The notes under the pieces: model-generated
The model's input: the letters and a program-made list of their open reading frames with translations, nothing else
What the model was told of the DNA's origin: nothing
The model's database searches: none
NCBI RefSeq assembly: GCF_024323335.1
Contig: NC_066581.1
Span: forward strand, 295,378,536-295,442,535
Reading direction: 5' to 3'
From: Lathyrus oleraceus
Lineage: Eukaryota > Streptophyta > Magnoliopsida > Fabales > Fabaceae
Length of the DNA stretch: 64,000 bases
Shown: piece by piece, positions 45,311 through 56,995 of the stretch
Layout: each line of letters starts with the position of its first letter
How positions within the stretch are numbered: position 1 is the stretch's first letter
Program-made: the position numbers and the translations under genes

Positions 45311-45699
45311 CTCCCCCTTTTTTATGATGACAAAACTTCAGACTGTTGATGAAAATAAATTCAGAGTCAGATATACTATGACTCCCCCTGAGATTAACAA
45401 GCTCCCCTAAATCTGATACATAGAGAGTTTAAAGTTTCTTACCAGAGCCTCTTATGTTGCTTAGCTTGTTTCTCAGATGTTTAATTTGATATTTCCTGCA
45501 AGAAAACTTAGGTTGCACAATATATTTAGAGTTTTAGGATTTAAGCAGTGCATTATGAGAATCAAATATTTATTTCATCAGAAGGCTGTTTATTTATTTC
45601 TCCCCCTTTTTTGTCAGACTCAAAAAGACAAAAGAGAAAAACATATAGTGCAAAGCAAAATTTCATTTAGATAATCTGAGAGAAGTACAGAGAATAAAA

Positions 45700-47750
45700 A
45701 CCATAAAGCCCAAAACACTTAAAATAAAGCACAAAACATAAAGCCTAAGGTGCCTAAGGGTCTGGAGGAGGAGGCATCCTCTGAAGCAGTTGGGTGAGAA
45801 GATTCTTGATGCTGGAGTTAATTGAATCTTGCCTGTCTAGTATGGATCTCACAAGTTGTTGTTCCTTCGGAAGTTCTTCTAGAGTCTGGATCACCAACAG
45901 AGCGATGTCAGATGTTTATGACTCACCTCGAGTCATAGCAACTTCAGTAGACTTAGCAGCTTCTTCTACAACAATGCATGATGCTTCTTCAGCGTCAACC
46001 TTAACTTTAGCTTTAGCTTCAGCAGCAGCAGCCTCAACGACAGCTTTTTCTTCGACTTCCTTTCTTGCCCGCTCTTCAGCTTCTAGTCTTGCCTTATCTT
46101 CAGCTTTTTGGTGTGCTTTCTCTTCGGCTTCCTTTGCCATACGTGCCTCTAGTCTCTCCTCAGCACTTCTGATATAGTCATTTCTGACTTATTCAGAGAG
46201 TCCCTTCAACTTGAAGACCTCATATGTCATCCATCTGAGAAATCATTCTAGTGAGTCCTTACTTCAGAAGGATTATCACTTAGGCTGGATTGCTCAGACA
46301 GTGTTCTGAGCTTCACAACTGAATATTATGAAAATAAAGCAAATGACTCTTCTAGGGTTGGGAAGGTTGGTTCGGCTTTAGATGTTGGATTAATAGGGTC
46401 AGAGGGAATTGGAGTGTTTTCAGAGGGTTCAGTGAGAGGTTCAGAAGTTGGTATGGTTAACGAAGGTGATGAAGGAGGTGCGGATAAGATGGCGTAGGTT
46501 CAGAGGTATCTGGGACATACAAGTTCTGTTCAGAGGTTATTGTGTCTTGGAGTTGAGCCAGGGTTGGAGATGAAGGATCGTGAATATTTGTCTGATCATC
46601 ATCATAGGAAAGGTCATAATATGATGGAGATGAGGGAGTTGAAGAGGAATGTGAAATGGGTTCATTTAGAAGTAAGGATTCAGGTAGGAAGTGTTGTGGT
46701 AATGAGGTCTAATTATTGTAGAGGGGGTGAGGAAGGCTTAGAGTTGTGAGGTTCAGAGGGAGTTGGGATAGAGATAATGGGTTCAGAAGGGGTATAGGTA
46801 GAAGATGGTTGAGGTAGAAGTAAGATATTTGCTTTAAACTAGAAGATAGAGAAGTTTTAAGGAGATGAGATTCCAGAGGCACATGCGTTCTGGTTGAAGG
46901 GTCTCCCACCTTCAGAGTCTTCTTCTTCTTCGACTTCCTCTCAGAGGGCTCTCATCCTCTTCATGAAGTTGGGTGGATGTTCTGGTAGCCAATCCACAGG
47001 GAAATGTGATATGTTAACACCTTGAGACACTAAGTCTTGAAGGTAATGAGTAATCACCTCTAGGGGATCTATCTTGGAGAAAAGATGCATTGCATGAGTT
47101 TGAAGCTGGACGGTGGTGGATGGTGCCCAAAATGATCTTCAACCAGACCTTCAGATTTTGGTGAAGTTCCTTGTTCTAGGAGGTTTTCCCTTCTAGATTC
47201 TGTTTGAAGATTGTGAGGACTATCTCATGAGAAATGTATTTTTCCCTAGGGTTGATATTATAGATCCGTCTTCCCTCAGTTCTCTCCATGTCCAGAAGTT
47301 TGGCTATGGACTTTTCAGTGATGACCATTTTGACTCCCAGGACATAAGAAACAATACAATGGTCGTCACAATCTGCAAATCTCTAGAATTTCTTAACGAG
47401 GAAGGTGTAGACAGGACCGTAGAGCCTCTGGAAATAATTTCCCCAGTCTTGTTTCTCAAGTTCTGCAGTGAGATCAATGCCATTACACTTTAAGTTGTCG
47501 AAGTCCACTAGAGATTCACAGAGAACTTCTAGTTTCTTAAATGGTGTTACAAGGCTGATGTGAGGGGGATGATCAAGAACATGAGGTTCCTTGTAAGATG
47601 TTATTGAGGTTGTAGCAGTTTAAGTAGTTGTATGTTATGAGACTTTAGTATGTTGTTCAGTTGCTTCCATTTGTTGAGAATAGTTGTAGACCTGTTGTTG
47701 TTGCGAATCCATTCGGAGAAGATGAAGATTTTTGTGTGTTGATGAAGGTT
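45700..47750 (-). pseudogene. Envelope-position ORF region of Maximus/SIRE-like element (broken)
   Basis: Between RNase H and the polypurine tract, minus-strand reading pieces include MDSQQQQVYNYSQQMEA (47711 leftward), MVITEKSIAKLLDMERTEG near 47320-47270 and VNISHFPVDWLPEHPPNF near 47010-46960. A Glu/Ala/Lys-rich stretch likely to form a coiled coil follows (46140-45916, MAKEAEEKAHQKAEDKARLE). Stops and frame changes separate them. In SIRE-type elements this position holds a long ORF with a predicted coiled coil. Nothing here proves an envelope function, and I saw no clear membrane segment. Confidence 0.5.
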
Positions 47751-48235
47751 GAAGAATGTTGAAGAACTTGCAGAGAGTTTGAGCACAAGAGGGCTTATGT
47801 AGGTTTGTTAGTGAAAAGTGTGAAACTGAGAAATGTGAAAAATATATATACACAACATTTAGCATGCAAAACGACATCGTCAAAGAAGAATAGGAAACAC
47901 CAAAATTAATTAGTTCAGAATTCTGAGTTGACACGCTTGGGGAGAATTAATTGCATCTAATGATGGTTGTCTAATCTCAAAAATATGCACATTGCTCGAG
48001 GAGATCTCAATAGTTTGGCTCTTGAGTTCTAAGCTAGATAGTTGTCTAGAAGATCCTAGGCCACACTTTAAGAAACCACATGTTGATGTTTTTGACATCA
48101 AGAATACCAAAGGGTTTCTGATTAAGAGGGATTCTAATCCAGATAACGTCTAACTGGTAGAAGTATTAGAACCAGAACCAGATGACCAACATTAAGTCAG
48201 AGCCTATTTTAACAGATCAGAAGAGAAGCACGAGT

Positions 48236-48619
48236 TCAGAATAATTCTGGGTAATCTGCCATGTTTAAATGTTTCAGAATGAAGGAAAATCTATCTTTCA
48301 CTAAGGGTTGTGTGAAGACACCAGGCCATTGATGTTTTGTATCTATGAATTTTAAACTTATTACCCCTTTCTGAACACAGTCTCTGATAAAATTGTGTTT
48401 AATTTCTATGTGCTTCGCTCTGGAATGTAAAATAGGGTTCTTACTTAAACATATGGCAACTGTATTGTCACAAAGGATAGGGATGTTACTCTCATATATC
48501 TGAAAGTAATGTAAAATAGGGTTCTTACTTAAATATATGGCAACAATATTGTCACAAAAGATATGGATGCTACTCTTATATATCTGAAAGTCCTCAAGCT
48601 GGTTTTTCATCCAGAGCAT
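48236..48619 (-). pseudogene. copia RNase H with internal duplication
   Basis: Minus-strand ORF. The block IYxSxIxIxCDNxVAIxLSKNP occurs twice (residues about 12-36 and 43-67). It is followed by SRAKHIEIKHNFIRDCV, VISLKFIDTKHQWPGVFTQP and the end of RNase H. Normal copia has one CDN-SAI-LSKNP block, so about 93 bp were duplicated in tandem (visible near 48430-48600). Confidence 0.8.
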
Positions 48620-48901
48620 CTGAGTGCTGCATAGTGAAGCTGAGATGTATTATGCTTATGCAGTTGAGAGTGCAATGGTTGATTTTCTTTCCCTAGCCCA
48701 TGAGATGAGGTTTCCTCCCAGAAACTGACAGTTCCCAGATGTGATTTTATGTTCCAATTTGTCTCCAGCATAATCTGTATCACAATACTCAGAAAGCCTA
48801 TACTCTGATGTTTTCTTATACATCAGGCTCATGTTAGGTGTTCCTTTCAGATACCTTAGGATTCTCTTAACAGCCGTTAAGTGAGATTCCCTTGGATCTG
48901 A

Positions 48902-49660
48902 CTAGAATCTGGCACCGAGACAAATGCTGAATAATATATCTGGACGTGTAGTAGTCAGATAGAGAAGAGAACATATCATACCACGATAGAGTTTCTGAAA
49001 AACCTTTTGACTTACCTCTTCTTTCTCCAGAATGTAAGTGGGGTGCATAAGAGTCTTTGCTGGTTTACTTTTTGACATTTCAAACTTCTTCAGAATGTCC
49101 TTTATGTATTTTCTTTGATATACATAAGAAACATATGATGTTTGATTGATTTGAATTTCCATAAAGAACTTTAGTTCTTGCATCATACTTATTTTGAATT
49201 CAGCCTGCATTAGCTCAGAAAATTCTTGACAGACAGAGGGGTTAGCAGAACCAAAAATTATGTCATCAACATATATCTGACAGATCATAAAGTCGTTTAT
49301 GATGTTTTTACAGAAGACAGTAGAATCGACTTTGCCTCTGATAAAATCATTTTCCAGAAGAAAAGAACTCAGTCTTTCATACCAAGCTCTGAGAGCTTGT
49401 TTCAGACCATAAAGAGATTTTTTCAGTTTAAAAACATGTTCTGGACATTTTGAGTTTTCAAAACCAGGAGGCTGATGAACATACACCTCTTCAGAAATAT
49501 ATCCATTCAGAAACGCACTTTTGATATCCATCTGATATAGTTTGATGAAGTAATTTACAACAAAAGATATAAGTAGACAAACAGATTCTACCCTGGCGAC
49601 TGGAGCAAAGGTTTCATTGTAGTCAATACCTTCTTGTTAACCGTAACCTTGTGTCACTGT
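48902..49660 (-). pseudogene. copia reverse transcriptase (interrupted at its start)
   Basis: 209 open codons with MDIKSAFLNGYISEEVYVHQ, KSLYGLKQALRAWYERLSSF, CQIYVDDIIFGSANPS (catalytic YVDD) and LTTTRPDILFSICLGARF. Upstream, to 49660, the same reading shows GIDYNETFAPVARVESV with one stop. It is cut at 49666 by an LTR starting TGTAAGACCC. The bases GTCAC (49662-49666) would be the target duplication of that insertion. Confidence 0.88.
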
Positions 49661-49666
49661 AAGACC

Positions 49667-52600
49667 CTAATTTTGACCCTAAGATCCCTCATGGCATCAT
49701 ATCATTGCTCAATGCATTGCCTCAAGGATCATAGCATGTGTGGCTCCTTAACCCTAGGGTTGGGACTTGTGTGAGTTGGTTTGAGACCACCGAGCATGCT
49801 TGTATTGTATATTATTGCTTTTCTTATTTTGTTTACTAACCAAAAGCACAAAAATATGTCACTAACCTCTTTTGTTTTGAAGCTCAAGTGATCATGTGAT
49901 CCCTTGCTCCTAGGAGGCTCCTATGCTCAATGAAGTGGCTAGATGAAGATGAGAACAAGCATGAAAATGGTCCACAAGATTCCTAATTATCATATATGTC
50001 TCCAAAGTATCTCAATTTGCCAATTTGATCAAGATAACCCAAAGGGCTTGAGGATTGTTTCTCAAGGAAACCTTAATTCAGCTGTGCATTGACTGTGCCT
50101 TGCTCATGAAGCAACCTCAACCTACGATAAAATTAAATCAAGGGAAGTTCTTTAATTAATTATTTTATGCATATATTAGCCTATTTGAGTATCCTCAATC
50201 ATTCATTCATCAATATTTGAAGTTTGGCCTTGAGAAGTTGACCAGTCAAGTCATCTGACCAAAATGAGATCCACTGAGACACAACTTTTGATATGTTTGT
50301 CGAATGAAGATGACCCCAAGATGAAATTTTTTATTAAGAATCATATGAAAAATTTTCATGTTCATCAAAAATCCATTTGAAACTTGGAAGGTCATCATTC
50401 ATTTCAAAACATTATAGGTCATTTTGACTGAAACCCTAATTTTGGGTCAACTTCCCAAGGACCTAACTTCATTATTTTTTATGATTTTGGGGTGAGACCA
50501 ATTTAATTGGAAATATTAAGATGTATACTTCAAATTTTATGTTGGACAAAATTTCATAATCCTAAAAGAAACACATGTGATAATACAAAATATTATAGGT
50601 CACTTTGGACCAAAACCATTGAATTTGAAAAATGTCCAACTTCAAGTGACCATAACTTTCTCATTAAAAATTCAAATGATGCAAAATTTAAGTCCAAATT
50701 TATCATATTGAAAGGATCTACAACTTTTATGTTGAAGGTGTTTTCATTTTAGGCTTGCATCATTGAAACAGAAGGGCTTGAAGTTGATCACTTTTGGTAA
50801 AAAATTTCAAAGGAAACCTAGACATGTTTTGTACCTCAAACTTCAAAGCCAGTTTTCATAATTTTCCAAACTCCAAATGGATTTTTGCCCAACATAGATT
50901 TTTTTCCTTATGACAAGAGCTTTCCAACCATTACTCACACCACCATGTTTGGATTTTCCATGTGGGACTTTCGAAGAGCTAAAGGTTTATGTTCAATTAT
51001 GCAATTCACATCATAACTTGAAATGCAAGCAAATGTCAGGCCTTGTGCACGTCCATTTCAACTCCAAATGATGTCAGCTTGCAATTTCATCCACTTTTGG
51101 GCCTCACATGCGCCTGTACAGGCCCATGCATGGAGGACCCAATCTTCATGCACACGAGCATTTCACATCCTTGCCTTCAGCTCAGCTATAAATAGAGGGC
51201 CTTGCTCATTCAAATTTCAACCTCAAGGTGATCTGAAACTCTACAGAATTGGAAACCCAACCTCACTCAAAGGAATTTCTGTTTTTCATTTCTCAATTTC
51301 AAGCTTGAATTTCAACATCCTTAGTTGATCTTCAAGTCTTAATTCCTTAGCCTTGCATCCTCATTACATCTCAAGATCAAATTGGAAGCAAAAGCTTGAA
51401 GAAATCGTGTTGTTCAAAGATGCACTTCAAAGGTATATCAATCAACTGTTTTGATCTGGATCTTGAAATACAATGTGAATTGCTTGAGTTTGAACTGTTT
51501 TCTGAAGTCCTCGAGCAAGAGGCATGCCGGTGGTGGTCTTAATTTCTTGATTTGAGACATTTCAGTTTGTGCACCTTGATCTTCAAGCTCTGATTTCTTA
51601 TTAAATAGAAACATGGAGGAAGATCCAAGATTAGAGTGGTGATGTACATCACCCCAACTTCATTTTGGTACATGGCTTGTTTATTTTGGTTAAGGTTAAA
51701 AAACCTGCGCGTGGTGGCCGGAGTTTGTTCTCTGGCCAGAGAAGATGGTGGTTTCTACCACCATCCCCACGTGGATGCATCTGAGCCATTGAATGATGTT
51801 CAAATGTTCTAATCATGGCCATGCATTTTGTTGACTTATTTTAATTCATTGTGTAACGCGCTTGACCAAGGCCTATGGTATGACAGCGCTTTTGGACCGC
51901 TTGATGGTGCCACATCATTTAATGAAACTCATCCAAGCGCTCCTGATTTTTGCTATTTTCTATTTTCTGCTTTAATTTCTTTAATTTCTTTTATTTTTAA
52001 AAATTCATAACTATTTTATTTGAAGTCACAAAAATATGAGACCAATGGCAAAAATTTTCTTGAAAAATCTAGTTTCATAATCTGATTTTTAATTATTTTT
52101 GTGACTTCATTTAATATTTTTTGTGAGTTATTTTGTTTTTAATAGTTTTTAATTCATTTTAAATACTTTTTGATATCTGAAAATTCCAAAAATATTTTCT
52201 TAACACATATGGATCATGATAAGTCTGTGAAAAATAGTCTCATCAATTTCTTAATTGATTTGAGATTTTAATTCATTTGTGTTATTTTTCATTGTTTTTA
52301 TTTGATTTTAAATAGTTTTTGTTTGCAAAAATTATTGGGAAAATTTGTCAAACCTTGTTTGACCATGTTAGACCTATGAAAATTTAATTGGACTTGTCTA
52401 AGTTGATTTGAATTGAATTTGAGGTTTGACCATATTTTGTCCATTTTAATTTTGCATTTATTTTAATTCCAAAAAATACCAAAAAATATGTTTGACTTGT
52501 TGACTTCTAATCTTCATTTCTCTTCTGTTTGACATTGGTTGATGTTGATTTGATTCACTTTTGACCAATTGTGTTTGACATTTGGATGTTCTTTCCATTT

Positions 52601-53565
52601 CATTTCATCTTCATCTCTTTTCTTTTTCTTTTGGCCAATGAGTTAATGATTTGTGGTTGGTCTTGACATATGAGAAGTTTAATCTTCTTTGATCCAAATC
52701 AAACTCAACTTGATCCATGATCAAGTGAGTTGCTTTGTGTCCAAGATAGGTTGCTTCTTGGTCAAGCAAAAAACCTAAAGTCCATACAAGGCTTTCTTCT
52801 TTTCTTTTGGCATGACAAGTAATAGGAGTTTGGCTTACTAGTCATGATCTCTAACTTGTGTTTATTTGCCTATAATTTTATTGACCGGCCTCAGATAGGT
52901 GTGACTACTACATTAGTCCACTTACGATTACTTATCATAGCGCTAAATTGTCTTATGACAAACTAACATAACCACTAACTACTAACTTTAGTTTGAGCAT
53001 TTAATTCTTGCAATTTACTTTAATGCAATTTACTTTCTTGCTCATTTATTCATATTGCTTTTCATTTCGCTCACTTGAGCATATATTTTATGTTTATGTC
53101 ATTTTCCTTTTGCTCATTTGAACTCATTATTGTATATAAATATATTGTTGCTTTGTGTTTGTTTTGTCTTTGTTTGTGTGAACCCAATGCGAAAAGGAGA
53201 AATGACTTAGAATTAGGACCTTACCTATGCTTAAAGGAGTTCAAGAGCAACTAGGCCTCACGCCTTTAGAATGCTAAATTTGTTGAAGAGCAACTAGGCC
53301 TCATGCCTTTAGAATGCTAAACCTTAAAGTTGACTTCAAAGGACCCCTAATCTTAACTCATTCTTTGTCCATTCCTCTTATTGTGTTGTGAACTTTTTGA
53401 TGTTTGCTCTTGTGTGATAGGGATTCCATCTTGAGATAGTAAGAAAGATCATTGCCATGAATAGCCAAGTTATGAGAGACAAGCCAAATAGAGATCCTAT
53501 GAGCTTGAATGTATATTTGTTTTGATTGCTTGTTGCTTGCTAAGTCCAAAGGAAAGGAACCATCA
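49667..53565 (+). mobile_element. Ogre-like LTR, TGTAAGACCC type (long, right end truncated)
   Basis: Starts TGTAAGACCCTAATTTTGAC at 49667, where it interrupts copia RT. No protein domain is visible in 3.9 kb. A TATA box (TATAAATAG, 51187-51195) lies 1520 bp from the LTR start; the sister copy at 61871 has one at 1515 bp. The U5-like part (52860-53340) has a duplicated GAGCAACTAGGCCTC phrase (53228 and 53287). The right side stops near 53565 where another LTR begins. Length and style fit legume Ogre LTRs; this is not proven here. Confidence 0.6.
51187..51195 (+). promoter_or_regulatory. TATA box in Ogre-like LTR
   Basis: TATAAATAG, at nearly the same distance from the LTR start as in the other plus-strand copy (63386). 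Confidence 0.6.
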
Positions 53566-53579
53566 AGGTGCATTTGGGA

Positions 53580-54590
53580 TTGACCAAAAGTATTCCTAAT
53601 CATTAAGGAAGCATTTTTACACTTCCTAATCAATTAAGGAATCAATCCAATCGATTAGAGGAACGTAAAAGGATGATTAATTAATTAGAGATACTCATAA
53701 TTGATTAACCTTAGGTCTTAATCAATTATATCATTAAAAATCCCATGAATCTTTTTCCATTTTGATCCAAACTTTTCTCCTATAAATAGAGAGCTTTCCT
53801 CATTTCAAAATACACTAGAAAACATATTTCAACCATAATTTTTCACTTTCTACTCTCTCTACTTCATTTCTTTCTTTTTATCCACAAAGTCTCCTTAGTG
53901 CTATGAGAGTGAAAAATATATGTGAGGATTTTGTTGTTATGGTGTTGTGAGAATATTGTAAGTTACTCAAGAGGGTTTTTCTGTTGTGTAATATATTCAA
54001 AATAATTCGTTGTTTGGTTCTTGAGTTAAACTAGTTTAAAACTCTGTGAGGTTCTTAAGATTAGCCCGGTAAAATCTCTATTTGGTCTGTGAGCTCAGCC
54101 TATCAAAAGCTCCGATTTGGTTATTGATTTTATCCGTAAAAAACTATGTTTGGTTCCCGAGTTCATCCTGGTGTAAAAGATCTATTTAATAATTTGATTA
54201 TCACGGTGCAAAATATTTCTTTTGGTTCGGGGGTTAGCCGGTGTAAAATCTCTTGTTTGGTTGCAAGAAGGTTTGTGGGCATAACCTGTGAAAAAGTCAC
54301 ATCTCATATAGTGGAAACTCTCACGAAGAATTTTTAGGGACATGAGTAGGACAAGTGGTTTGGTCGAATATGTATATATCGTTGGTTCATTACTCTCTTC
54401 CCTTATCTCTGTATATTTCAATTCCTTATTTCTTTCCGCTATATTTCCACCTCTTCATCTTTTTGATATTATTTTAATTATTCAGCTGCCTATTCTCTAT
54501 TTAATTTATAAAATTAAGTTAAATATTTTTATAAATTAATGTTTTTACAATTCCACCTCCCCTCCTGTGTTTGGAGTCACTTGTCCAACA
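53580..54590 (+). mobile_element. Copia-like LTR with 40-bp minisatellite, plus-strand copy
   Basis: AATCAATT/GATTAATTAATTAG-rich start, TATA box CTATAAATAG (about 53781-53790), minisatellite 54020-54300, then GGGACATGAGTAGGACAAGT and a T-rich end. This is the same architecture as 9868-11100 in reverse. After about 54590 a short reading AFTAHVKESS looks like copia Gag. The 5' boundary is uncertain. Confidence 0.55.
54020..54300 (+). repeat. Minisatellite, about 40-bp unit, roughly seven copies
   Basis: Units share TTTGGTT..GAG..CAGCCTGGTGTAAAA-like wording and are considerably diverged. The reverse-orientation relative is at 9965-10310. Confidence 0.7.
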
Positions 54591-54724
54591 TATAATTCAA
54601 AAAGTGGCAACTTTCAGCGTCAAGGAAAAGGTGGTGAAAGATAAATCAACCAAAAAATGTTGTGGCATTTACTGCTCATGTCAAAGAGAGTTCCATAGCT
54701 GATATACCGAGTAATAATTAAAGG

Positions 54725-55600
54725 TGAGAAAAAAATAAGAAAGGAGGGTTGGATTGTGTTAGACTTTTTTTCTTTTTAAAACTACTCAGATTCTAAACAC
54801 ATGGTCTAGAGTCTAAATCAGAGGTGAATGATAAGTAGTGGATAAGGAATGAAGGAAAGAAGGAGATACATAAATTTATCTTGCTTCCTCTCACAAACCG
54901 TGAGTATTCAATTCCTTTGAACTTCCAAAAGATTTGAATATACTAACACAAGATTACAATTTGCTCAAGCACACAAGTAAGAGACTTCCAATGATCAAAC
55001 ATAAAGTAAAAGACTTCTAATGCTCAAGCACACAAGCAAGAGACTTCATATGCTCAAGCACATAAGCAAGAGACTTAATATGCTCAAGGACACATGCAAG
55101 ATACTTCTAATGCTCAAACACTAAGTAAGAGACTTCTAAAAATCTACCCAATAGATAAAATATTGTTTGGGGTAATACACTTGATATACAATCAAAGGTG
55201 TAGACAAACTACAATACAAGAAGATTCTTAAGACTTAGGGATTTCTATGATATACAAAGATAAAAAATCCTAAGTTAAACTTGTGCTTATGTTTTGACAG
55301 AGTAACAACTCTTTGAATGTCAATAAGCCGTTGTTGCTATTTAAGTCTTCATCTCCTTATATAGAGAAGGAAAAGAGTCATTGGAGAGTTTGCACAAGAG
55401 TGTCATTGAGAAGCTTGAATGAGAGAAGTTCATATGTTTCTTAATATGCTTAATGTCGTTGAAAGGTAATTTGAAATTCCTTTGCTTCAAAAGGAATTAT
55501 CAGTTACATCTCAACTGTCTATAAAAAAAATAACTTAGTTCTTCACTTGAATAGAAGAAGACAAAATATCAATAGAGTCTGATAGTGACCTATCATAGTC
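54725..55600 (-). mobile_element. Maximus/SIRE-like LTR fragment
   Basis: The left end TGAGAAAAAAATAAGAAAGG resembles the left LTR end at 44197 (TGAAGGTAGAGAAAAACAAG, then G-rich), so it is likely the same superfamily of LTR in minus orientation. It contains a 30-bp minisatellite. The right limit is not defined. Confidence 0.4.
54962..55139. repeat. Minisatellite, 29-30 bp unit, six copies
   Basis: TGCTCAAGCACACAAGCAAG plus AGACTTCTAA, repeated six times with a few substitutions; two units are one base shorter. Confidence 0.9.
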
Positions 55601-55639
55601 ACTTTGATCTTTGCGTTTTGTATGCTATCTTATTCAGAA

Positions 55640-56772
55640 AATCACTCATATGCATATTTTGGTTTTTGAATTCATTATTCTACTTGGTTTGACATATGAT
55701 GAAATTTTTCATCATTACTCCAGATTGGACTTCATAGGGATGTTGCTACCCATTTGTCCTTGGAAACCAGGAGAACTAGGATTCGATAAATACCGGGGAA
55801 AATTATTTTTATAAGAAAAATTGAGATGATCTCTCCATCCAGGATTGTATGTATTTGAAGGTATTTGAGTATAAGTTATTGCGCTGGTTATTGTAAACAT
55901 AGTAAACGTTATTCTAGCTAGATCCTCTGTTGATGACCATCTAGAAATCAAAAGAAGAGTATCCATTTACTCTGCAAGTTTCATAGGAAAGTGTTGTAGA
56001 AGCAGTAGGAGTTGCATGTGTAATGCTTAGACTTTAAATCTTTTGGTACCAGACATCTACCTTAGAACTCATATAGTCAAAGAGAATGGCTTCTTAAAGT
56101 CCACCATTTTGAGGAGCTTTTGCAGTGTGGGCGTGATCATTTCCCCACGAGTGGTGATTCTTTGACATGTCCCCAATAAGGCGTAAGCTACATCCTTTGA
56201 GCTATTCACGAGGGCTCATTTTACTACAACATCAAGGGTCATCCTTGTATAATACATTGTAAAAGGAATGGATAATAAGCCATTTTCAAGCCCATGAAAT
56301 GAGCATAACATCAACAAGTCTTTGAATCATTCACCAGCCAAAAAGAGAGACTCATCATCTTCTTGCCTTAAATTGTACATTTGGCTCCTAATTTGTGTCT
56401 TTTTGATCGGTAGGAAATAATGCTCAAGGAACGCAGTTTTTATCTCGACCCATGTTGTAATGGAATTTTCGGGCAGGGATTGTAGCATGCTTTATCTCTA
56501 ACCGGTAGGGAAAAAGTAAACAATATTAATCGAATAACGTCGGATTCGACATTATTTACTTTTAGCACACTATAGAATTCGATAAAGATCAACAAATGGA
56601 GGTTGGGATTTTCGGTAGGTAGTCCAACAAACTGGTTTTGCTCCACCATACATATAAGAGAGAGCTTAATTTTGAAGTTATTAGGACCTATATCGGGAAA
56701 GACTATTCTACAATGTGGTTCCTCATCGGTGGCAACAACATAGTTCTTAAGTGGATGATTATCCCCAACCAT
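55640..56772 (-). pseudogene. Athila-type gag (broken)
   Basis: The minus strand from 56772 reads MVGDNHPLKNYVV, NNFKIKLSLICMVEQNQFVG, LPTENPNLHLLIFIEFYSVL and VIRLILFTFSL. It continues past stops with AFLEHYFLPIKKTQIRSQMY, EDDESLFLAGE and finally NTYNPGWRDHLNFSYKNN (55870-55815). These are the ordered blocks of Athila-clade Gag, ending in the Asn-Pro-Gly-Trp region before the zinc finger. The LTR and primer site lie to its right, as expected for the minus orientation. Confidence 0.8.
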
Positions 56773-56970
56773 AACTCGTTGTTGTCTTAGTAATCGGTGT
56801 CTCTCGTGTAAGAAACACTCGATTTAGTTTATCTATTCGAGGAAGTTCCCTGCACTGCATTATCTTCACATAAAATCCAAATGAAAACTAAGGTAGAAAA
56901 ATCAAATAAAAATAGGAGAATGCTTTAGCCTAGACATCGAAGAAACATAATAACAATATTAGAAAAAGTT

Positions 56971-56990
56971 GATCCCCAAAAACAACATCA
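56971..56990 (-). other. Degenerate primer-binding site of Athila-type element
   Basis: The minus strand reads TGATGTTGTTTTTGGGGATC, comparable with the tRNA-Asp-type primer site usual in Athila elements after several C-to-T changes. It lies between the LTR end and the gag start. Confidence 0.45.
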
Positions 56991-56995
56991 AGTAC

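Larger units (their letters stand above)
44197..49666 (-). mobile_element. Maximus/SIRE-like Ty1/copia element (partial)
   Basis: Minus strand: RT and RNase H at the right, a long 3' region, polypurine tract at about 45311-45322, then a complete 3' LTR down to 44197. The right side is cut inside RT at 49666 by an Ogre-like LTR. The long region between RNase H and the LTR, the large LTR and the RT wording fit the Maximus/SIRE lineage of copia, which carries an extra envelope-position ORF. Lineage is inferred. Confidence 0.75.

Noticed and set aside
45794..46177. Plus-strand 127-codon Ser/Ala-rich ORF
   Set aside because: It is the antisense shadow of the Glu/Ala/Lys-rich minus-strand coiled-coil stretch of the Maximus/SIRE-like element.
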